Shown: positions 14,557 to 18,963 of the stretch, one piece after another
How the letters are laid out: each line of letters starts with the position of its first letter
How positions within the stretch are numbered: the first letter of the stretch is position 1
NCBI GenBank assembly: GCA_045540635.1
Contig: JAZQHO010000075.1
Span: forward strand, 1 to 18,963
Reading direction: 5' to 3'
Length of the DNA stretch: 18,963 nt
DNA from: Limiplasma sp045540635
GTDB lineage: Bacteria; Bacillota; Clostridia; Christensenellales; Aristaeellaceae
Notes under the pieces: generated by a model
Told to the model about the DNA's origin: nothing
The model's input: only the letters and a program-made list of their open reading frames with translations
Databases searched by the model: none
Position numbers and translations under genes: made by a program

Positions 14557-15273
14557 TCATTGTCCGAACCCGCCGTCCACCCCGATCACCTGACCGGTGA
14601 TGAAGGCGGCTTTCTCATCTGCCAGCCAGCAGACGGCTTCTGCCACATCCTCCGGGGTGCCGAGGCGGCACAGGGGGGTCTCGTCGGCAAGGGCGGTCAG
14701 GTCATCCTCCGTGTAGCAGGCCAGCATATCCGTGCGGATCACGCCGGGGCAGAGGCAGTTGACGGTCACGCCGCTGGGGCCCAGTTCCTTGGCAAGTGCC
14801 TTGGTGAGCCCGATCAGCCCTGCCTTGGCAGCGGAATAGGCGGCTTCGCAGCTGGCTCCCACCCGCCCCCAGATGCTGGAGATGCTGATGATGCGCCCGC
14901 TTCTCCGGCTGACCATGCCGGGGATCACCTCACGGCTGGTGTAAAATGCGGCGGTCAGGCTGGTATCCAGCACGGTGTGCCAGTCGCTGTCGGTCATATC
15001 GGTGAGCAGCCCCTGCCACGCTACGCCTGCGTTGTTCACCAGCAGGTCGATGTGGGAAAGCTGCCGCAGGGCGGTTTTGACCATATCCCGCACCTGTGCG
15101 CTGTCGGTCACATCACAGCGGATGTGGGCAGCACCGGTCTCCTGCGCCAGCTGCTGCGCGGCGGTATCGCTGCTGTGGTAGCAGAACGCCACCTGCCAGC
15201 CCTTTGCAGAAAGCGCCCGGACGATGGCAGCGCCGATTCCCCGGCTGCCCCCGGTGACGAGTGCGGTTTGCAT
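14557..15273 (-). CDS. Short-chain dehydrogenase/reductase, FabG-like
   Basis: The 238-residue product is a classical SDR with a Rossmann fold: cofactor motif TGGSRGIG (7-14), NNAG (80-83), and the catalytic serine-tyrosine-lysine set S132/S133, Y146 and K150 (SISSIWG then YSAAKAG). The C-terminal PLCRLGTPEDVAEAVCWLADEKAAFITGQVIGVDGGFG is typical of 3-oxoacyl-ACP reductases. Arginine at the end of the glycine motif suggests NADPH use. No other fatty acid synthesis genes are near, so it may be a stand-alone reductase for another carbonyl substrate, and a fabG symbol is not justified. AGGAGG lies eight bases before the ATG. The upstream sequence is a palindromic repeat with no clear promoter. 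Confidence 0.9.
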   Translation of the reverse strand: MQTALVTGGSRGIGAAIVRALSAKGWQVAFCYHSSDTAAQQLAQETGAAHIRCDVTDSAQVRDMVKTALRQLSHIDLLVNNAGVAWQGLLTDMTDSDWHTVLDTSLTAAFYTSREVIPGMVSRRSGRIISISSIWGRVGASCEAAYSAAKAGLIGLTKALAKELGPSGVTVNCLCPGVIRTDMLACYTEDDLTALADETPLCRLGTPEDVAEAVCWLADEKAAFITGQVIGVDGGFGQ

Positions 15274-15681
15274 GGTGGATACCTCCTGTGGTGTGTGGTG
15301 TGGGGGTGAACAACCCCTCCGGCGCTACGCGCCACCTCCCCTTACACAGGGGAGGCTGTGCGGGCTGGACACCACCCGGTAAGCAACGCTTACCCAAGCA
15401 GCAACCTCCCGCCTGCCGCTGTTGCCACCCATCCCCGCCCAGCGGGGCCCGCAACGCAGCAGGGGGACGAACGCCGACCGCCCGAAGGGCGGGCGAGCGG
15501 GCGCTCCACCTGCGAGGACGGGCCCTCCAAGCGAGCGGCGTGGGGAAGGGAAGGGCCCCTTCCCCTTTAAGCCGCGGAACTGTCTGTCAAGCCACTGGCG
15601 CGAACGCCCCGCCGGAGGGGGCAGGTGGGAGAGCGCGCAGCGCAATACCACCCAGCCCCCTCCGGCGGGGCGGACGTGCAT
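15274..15681. repeat. Composite palindromic intergenic repeat region
   Basis: This 408-base gap has no supported gene but many inverted repeats: GGGGT/ACCCC (15303-15317), GGCGC-TAC-GCGCC (15321-15333), CCTCCCC/GGGGAGG (15335-15355), GGTAAGC-AAC-GCTTACC (15378-15394), GCCC-GAA-GGGC near 15480-15490, GGGAAGGG-C-CCCTTCCC (15548-15564), and an 18-base perfect inverted repeat (15605-15622 with 15655-15672) that can extend by GGTGG/CCACC inside it. The first part resembles intergenic palindromic elements I associate with Faecalibacterium-type genomes (from memory, not searched). The last hairpin lies just past the corA stop codon and may help end its transcript, although no U run follows. Confidence 0.6.
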
Positions 15682-16614
15682 TCAGAACATCTGTTTCCGC
15701 CACAGCACCACTGCTGCCAGCGAACCCAGCAGCAGCGAAATGCCCAGCACGATCCAGAAGCCGTAGGGCGACTGCTGGAAGGGCACAGGGGTGTTCATGC
15801 CCCAGAGCGATGCCAGCAGCGTGGGCACGGAAAGCACCACTGTAACGCTGGTCAGGATCTTCATAACAGTGTTCTGGTTGTTGGAAATGATGGATGCGAA
15901 CGCATCAGTGGAGGAGGACATGATGTCTCTGTAGATAACGCACATCTCGATGGCCTGCCGGTTTTCAACGATAACATCGTCCAAAAGCTCGGCATCTTCG
16001 GGGTACTTGCGCAGAATGTCCATGCGCATCATCTTCTCCATGACCATCTCGTTGCCCTTGAGGGAGGTGGAGAAGTATACCAGCGATTTTTCCAGCGCCA
16101 TCATCTGCAAAAGCTCGTTGTTGCGCAGGCTGTGCTGCATGCGCTCCTGCACCTGGGAGGATGCCTTGTCGATCTGCTTCAGGTAGGCAAGATAGCGGGA
16201 GGCGTTGCGGTAGAGCAGCTGCAGGATGAAGCGGGTGCGCTTGTAGGTCCAGAAGCCGCGAATACGCTCTTCGGTAAAATCGGTAATGATGGAGGAGTCG
16301 CGGGTGGAGACGGTGATGATCACATCATCCACCATCACGATGCCCATAGGCACGGTGGTGTAGCTGTAGCCGTTGTCGTCCGCCTCCACGTAGGGCACGT
16401 CAACGATGATCAGGGTCTGGTCGTCGTTGCGGTCGATGCGGGCGCTTTCCTCTTCGTCCAGCGCGGCGGGCAGATAGGTGGGGTCGAGGGCAAAACGGGC
16501 GGTCAGACCGTTGATCTCCTCACGGGTGGGGTTCTGCAGGTGCACCCAGCAGCCCTTCTCCAGCGTGGTGATCTCGGTCAGGTGGTCGTCTACGGTCAGA
16601 TAGATCCTTTTCAT
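15682..16614 (-). CDS. corA: CorA family divalent cation (Mg2+) transporter
   Basis: CorA forms a pentameric inner-membrane channel for Mg2+ (sometimes Co2+/Ni2+), gated by cytoplasmic Mg2+. The 310-residue protein has a soluble N-terminal alpha/beta domain (to about 110), a long helical stalk (about 115-250), and two C-terminal membrane spans (about 251-271 and 284-305). The signature GMN occurs at 272-274 in LWGMNTPVPF, between the spans, and a basic tail follows. This is the smaller Firmicute type of CorA. Its ribosome binding site (AAGGCAGG) lies inside the 3' arm of a terminator hairpin whose U run ends three bases before the ATG, so expression appears controlled by its roughly 219-base leader with an upstream reading frame. 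Confidence 0.94.
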   Translation of the reverse strand: MKRIYLTVDDHLTEITTLEKGCWVHLQNPTREEINGLTARFALDPTYLPAALDEEESARIDRNDDQTLIIVDVPYVEADDNGYSYTTVPMGIVMVDDVIITVSTRDSSIITDFTEERIRGFWTYKRTRFILQLLYRNASRYLAYLKQIDKASSQVQERMQHSLRNNELLQMMALEKSLVYFSTSLKGNEMVMEKMMRMDILRKYPEDAELLDDVIVENRQAIEMCVIYRDIMSSSTDAFASIISNNQNTVMKILTSVTVVLSVPTLLASLWGMNTPVPFQQSPYGFWIVLGISLLLGSLAAVVLWRKQMF

Positions 16615-16617
16615 ACG

Positions 16618-16666
16618 AAAAAACCTGCCTTTCTTTCGCCGGTCATCGGCGGCGGCTCAAGGCAGG
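16618..16666 (-). terminator. Attenuator terminator overlapping the corA ribosome binding site
   Basis: On the minus strand CCTGCCTT (16659-16666) pairs with AAGGCAGG (16624-16631), with an inner CGCCG/CGGCG stem (16637-16641 with 16647-16651), followed immediately by six T (16623-16618). This is a canonical intrinsic terminator placed within the corA leader, its U run ending three bases before the ATG. The 3' arm holds the only Shine-Dalgarno-like sequence of corA, so the hairpin could block both elongation and initiation. Confidence 0.8.
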
Positions 16667-16706
16667 CGGTACGTTTTTGCGGGTGGCAAACACACGCAGA
16701 AAAAGG

Positions 16707-16796
16707 CTATGCATGCATCGCTGCCGCATCCTCTGCCGGGAGCCTGTTCGGTTGTACGGGGTTCATGGTTTCGCAACTATACGGGTCCGCGTCCAC
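16707..16796 (-). CDS. Upstream leader peptide of corA (29 codons)
   Basis: This short frame starts with GTG at 16796, exactly eight bases after a perfect AAAGGAGG (16805-16812), and ends with TAG at 16707. The peptide begins MDADPYSCET and contains prolines at positions 5, 13, 16 and 20 with further acidic residues. It resembles in style the MgtL leader peptide of enterobacteria, whose early acidic/proline codons destabilise ribosomes at low Mg2+ and so induce mgtA. That parallel is an inference; the peptide itself is not recognised. The frame ends about 40 bases before the attenuator hairpin. Codons 18-22 (16733-16744) can pair with the terminator 5' arm. The start is about 37 bases after the expected transcription start. 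Confidence 0.6.
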   Translation of the reverse strand: MDADPYSCETMNPVQPNRLPAEDAAAMHA

Positions 16797-16839
16797 GATG
16801 GGCTCCTCCTTTCGGCAAAGATGCAATGGTTCCGATTTC

Positions 16840-16868
16840 ATCATATTCTTTTTTGCAGGGGGTGTCAA
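16840..16868 (-). promoter_or_regulatory. corA leader promoter
   Basis: On the minus strand a perfect TTGACA (16863-16868) is separated by 17 bases from TATGAT (16840-16845), predicting a transcript start near 16833. It gives corA a leader of about 219 nucleotides carrying the upstream reading frame and attenuator. It is divergent from the HAD phosphatase promoter at 16930-16958. Confidence 0.8.
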
Positions 16869-16929
16869 TGCAAAAACCTATCATTTTTTGCTGTGTTGTC
16901 CCAAATGGATGGGCTTTGGCGGCGGGTGC

Positions 16930-16958
16930 TTGCAACCGGCTCCGCAGCCCGCTATAAT
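16930..16958 (+). promoter_or_regulatory. Promoter of the HAD phosphatase gene
   Basis: TTGCAA (16930-16935) and a perfect TATAAT (16953-16958) are spaced by 17 bases, about 56 bases before the start codon at 17015. Its -35 is about 60 bases from that of the divergent corA promoter, so a shared regulator could act between them, but no operator is visible. Confidence 0.75.
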
Positions 16959-17014
16959 GTTGGCAGAAAAGGGGCAGGGCGGCGCAGCCCTGCACACAAA
17001 GGAGGCCCAAAACC

Positions 17015-17629
17015 ATGATCCGTACCATCGTTTTTGATATGGGCAATGTGCTCATCCGTTTTGATCCCGCACTGTTCATCGCCCGTGCCGGGGTGGAATC
17101 TCCGGCGGATGCGGCGCTGCTGCACCGGGAGCTGTTCCGCTCGCTGGAATGGGTGCAGATGGATCGGGGCAGCCTTACGGAGCAGCAGGCGCTGGAGAAA
17201 GTGCGGCTGCGTGTGCCGGAGCGGCTGCACGGGGCGCTGGAGAACCTGATCCTCCATTGGGATGAGCCCATCCTGCCCATGCCCGGCATGGAGGCGCTGG
17301 TGCGGGATTGCAGGGCGGCGGGCTACCGGCTGCTGCTGCTTTCCAACGCATCCGCACGCCTGCACAGCTACTGGGAGCGCATCCCCGGGCATGAGTGCTT
17401 CGATGGGCGCTTCGTGTCGGCGGATCACCGGCTGGTAAAGCCGCAGCAGAGCATCTACCGCCGCTTCTTGGAGACCTTCGGGCTGGAGGCCGCCCAGTGC
17501 CTGTTTATCGATGACCTGCCGCTGAACATCGAAGGGGCGGTCACTGCCGGATGGCAGGGGCTGGTCTTTCACGATGCGCAGACCCTCCGGGCAGATCTGC
17601 GGCGGCTGGGGGTCACGCTGCCGGAGTAA
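17015..17629 (+). CDS. HAD-superfamily phosphatase (subfamily IA, YihX-like)
   Basis: The 204-residue product carries the four HAD motifs: FDMGNVLIRFDP with nucleophile D8 (motif I), LLLLSNAS with S110 (motif II), K142 in LVKPQ (motif III), and FIDDLPLNIEGA with D166/D167 (motif IV). The DxGNV form of motif I, rather than DxDGT, and the short helical cap after it match the YihX-type glucose-1-phosphate phosphatase/epoxide-hydrolase-N-like group. The substrate is probably a small phosphorylated metabolite but cannot be named. AAAGGAGG lies nine bases before the ATG. It is preceded by its own good promoter and probably forms a single-gene unit, as the next 180 bases are AT-rich with no overlap. 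Confidence 0.9.
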   Translation: MIRTIVFDMGNVLIRFDPALFIARAGVESPADAALLHRELFRSLEWVQMDRGSLTEQQALEKVRLRVPERLHGALENLILHWDEPILPMPGMEALVRDCRAAGYRLLLLSNASARLHSYWERIPGHECFDGRFVSADHRLVKPQQSIYRRFLETFGLEAAQCLFIDDLPLNIEGAVTAGWQGLVFHDAQTLRADLRRLGVTLPE

Positions 17630-17753
17630 GCTGCCGCCGCAGGGGAATGGCAGAATTTACATGTGTCAATCTTTTGTAACCGAATGTGATAATTTCAACG
17701 CAAAAGCTTATAAAATATAGGAAAAGAGTAATACTTTATATAGAAATACACGG

Positions 17754-17783
17754 TTGACTTGTACCGCCTCTCCAACGTATGAT
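17754..17783 (+). promoter_or_regulatory. Possible promoter for the metallophosphoesterase-like gene
   Basis: TTGACT (17754-17759) and TATGAT (17778-17783) are spaced by 18 bases. If this promoter is used, the transcript starts near 17790 and the in-frame ATGs at 17779 and 17782 cannot be start codons. The preceding AT-rich stretch (about 17650-17750) holds other TATA-like sequences, so this assignment is tentative. Confidence 0.45.
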
Positions 17784-17811
17784 GAAGCTACAAGATATGG
17801 GGGTGGGCAGT

Positions 17812-18894
17812 ATGGGCAGACGCAACAAGGGGTATATTTTTGTTGAACACAAGAAGAGGGGGCCCGGTTTGGGTTTTTTCCTGTTTCTTGTGCTGCTCAT
17901 TGCCGGCCTTGTTACCGCCGGGGCGATGATCAACACCGGCTACAACCGCCGTGTGCAGCTGGAGACCGCCACGGTGAATGTTATGTCGCTGGATAAGGCA
18001 TACGAAGGGCTCACCCTTTTGCATATTTCCGACCTGCACGCCTCCCAGCTGGGCAGCGATCTTTCTCTGTGGAAGGATATGCTCAACGGCAAGAGCTACA
18101 AGGCGGTGATCATCACCGGCGATATGGTGGGGCAGAGCGGCGAGTATGAGCCCTTTCTTTCGCTGATCCATAACCTGAAGCAGATCAACGCCGCTGCGCC
18201 CATCTATTTTATCGCAGGCGACGAGGATCCCACCCCGGTGCTCACCACCAACCGGGGCACGCCGCAGGTGCTGGCCAAGTGGGTGCTGGCGGCGCAGGAG
18301 CAGGGTGCCGTGTATCTGGACAGCCCGCAGATGTTGCAGGTGGGCAAGAAGAAGGTCTGGTTCACCCCCCAGTACCTCTACGATGTGGATGTGGAGGGCA
18401 TGCTGGGCAGTCTGAACAATCAGAAGGCGGATATGGAGGCGCAGGGCATGCCCTTCGATCCTGTGGGCGGAGCCACCTATCGTGCGCTGTGCTACCGCAT
18501 CGAGGTGATGGAGCGCACCCGCACCGCCATGCGGGAGATGACGGCGCAGGATCTGCAGATCGCTGTGAACCATTCACCGCTGGATACGGACTATATCCGG
18601 GAGAGCCTGCAATGGTCCGAGGAGGTGCACCCCTTCAGCTTCCGGAACATCGACCTTTTGCTCTGCGGCGATCTGTGCGCAGGCGGCTGGCGGCTGCCCG
18701 GCGGCAACGCCATCTATGAGAAGGATCACGGCTGGCTGCCGGACGATGAAGGCATTGTGGGCATGCAGCGCATCAACAGCCTCAACCAGTATATTTCCCC
18801 CGGTCTGGGCGCACCGGCAGCGCAGCTGCTGCCCGGACGGGTGTTCAATCCGCCCCGGGCGACGCTGATCAAGTTTACCGCAAAACTGGAGTGA
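17812..18894 (+). CDS. Membrane-anchored metallophosphoesterase-like protein with altered active site
   Basis: The 360-residue product (from ATG 17812) has a basic N-terminus, one membrane span (about 18-40) and an extracytoplasmic domain resembling YkuE-type calcineurin-like phosphoesterases. The first motifs are kept: SDLHAS (D74, H76), ITGDMVGQ (D104) and VNHSP (H254). Others are changed: the usual GNH(D/E) reads GDED (136-139), and the usual GHxHGGQ reads GDLCAGG (286-292), so the asparagine and histidine ligands are replaced. It may be inactive, use another metal, or act as a binding protein. Three in-frame ATGs lie upstream; 17812 is preferred because a GGGGGTGG tract precedes it and the earlier ones overlap the likely promoter, but the start is uncertain. 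Confidence 0.8.
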   Translation: MGRRNKGYIFVEHKKRGPGLGFFLFLVLLIAGLVTAGAMINTGYNRRVQLETATVNVMSLDKAYEGLTLLHISDLHASQLGSDLSLWKDMLNGKSYKAVIITGDMVGQSGEYEPFLSLIHNLKQINAAAPIYFIAGDEDPTPVLTTNRGTPQVLAKWVLAAQEQGAVYLDSPQMLQVGKKKVWFTPQYLYDVDVEGMLGSLNNQKADMEAQGMPFDPVGGATYRALCYRIEVMERTRTAMREMTAQDLQIAVNHSPLDTDYIRESLQWSEEVHPFSFRNIDLLLCGDLCAGGWRLPGGNAIYEKDHGWLPDDEGIVGMQRINSLNQYISPGLGAPAAQLLPGRVFNPPRATLIKFTAKLE

Positions 18895-18963
18895 TGCACG
18901 TCCGGCACGCCGCCAAGGCGTGGCGAAGTCGGAGGGCCAAGCGGTCTTAGGAAGACAACATGT
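18895..18963. other. Unassigned tail with hairpins at the window end
   Basis: After the last stop codon there is CACGCC-gccaa-GGCGTG near 18906-18922 and GTCTT-AGG-AAGAC near 18945-18957. No T run follows the first stem within view, so it is not a clear terminator. The segment containing GGCCAAGCGGTC is faintly tRNA-like (D-arm style), but the window ends too soon to test a cloverleaf. Nothing is assigned. Confidence 0.25.

Noticed and set aside
15261..15845. A 194-codon plus-strand frame across the reductase-corA gap
   Set aside because: It runs through palindromic repeats and the end of corA, with proline/arginine/alanine-rich low-complexity translation.
16615..16833. M-box (ykoK) magnesium riboswitch in the corA leader
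   Set aside because: The conserved M-box core sequences I know are not recognisable, and the segment is largely occupied by a translatable short frame and a terminator. A covariance-model search would settle it.
15625..17037. A 470-codon plus-strand frame opposite corA and its leader
   Set aside because: It is antisense to a CorA with the GMN motif and to the leader, with a histidine/glycine/valine-rich translation and no domain.
1..18963. CRISPR array, rRNA or complete transposase gene
   Set aside because: No regularly spaced direct repeats, rRNA segments or transposase motifs were seen in any frame.

Overview
The window is a GC-rich stretch (about 60-63 % in most lines counted by hand) of a bacterial chromosome. 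Strong AGGAGG-type ribosome binding sites, a Bacillus-type PurR repressor, a uridine-kinase-like protein carrying TGS and ThrRS-like domains, and GC-rich palindromic intergenic repeats together suggest a gut Oscillospiraceae (Ruminococcaceae) such as Faecalibacterium or a close relative. That assignment is an inference; no rRNA is present to confirm it.

Layout. Positions 142-10658 are almost entirely plus-strand: trmD; an ADP-ribosylglycohydrolase with a small membrane protein; an opposing small ribbon-helix-helix-like gene; then a holin-like membrane protein, surE, an RpiR-type regulator and a HI0933-like flavoprotein, which look like one operon; a DEDDh exonuclease; a fused nucleoside kinase; and a membrane glycosyltransferase with its own promoter. 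A bidirectional terminator at 10676-10714 separates this from a minus-strand block read leftward from about 16833: corA behind a long leader, a FabG-like reductase, a TIR-domain membrane protein, a Nudix hydrolase, a CE1-type esterase and purR. From 16930 the plus strand resumes with a HAD phosphatase and a membrane-anchored metallophosphoesterase-like protein.

Two regions stand out. First, the leader of corA (16615-16833) contains a strong promoter, a 29-codon upstream reading frame with an excellent ribosome binding site and an N-terminus beginning MDADP, and an intrinsic terminator with six U residues ending three bases before the corA start codon, with the corA ribosome binding site in its 3' arm. 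A competing pairing inside the upstream frame could act as antiterminator. This resembles the logic of the enterobacterial mgtL-mgtA leader (ribosome destabilisation on acidic/proline codons at low Mg2+), but on a CorA gene in a probable Firmicute. Second, 13150-14520 is a distinctly AT-richer island (hand counts of 35-48 % GC per line against 63 % next door) holding a TIR protein with a C-terminal membrane anchor and a Nudix hydrolase, separated by a long perfect hairpin. It is a candidate for horizontally acquired NAD/ADP-ribose-related defence or signalling.

Other points of interest are a CCGAACGTTCGG palindrome upstream of the purR promoter (likely PurR autoregulation), a metallophosphoesterase that has lost most of its second-half metal ligands, and a composite palindromic repeat between the reductase and corA.
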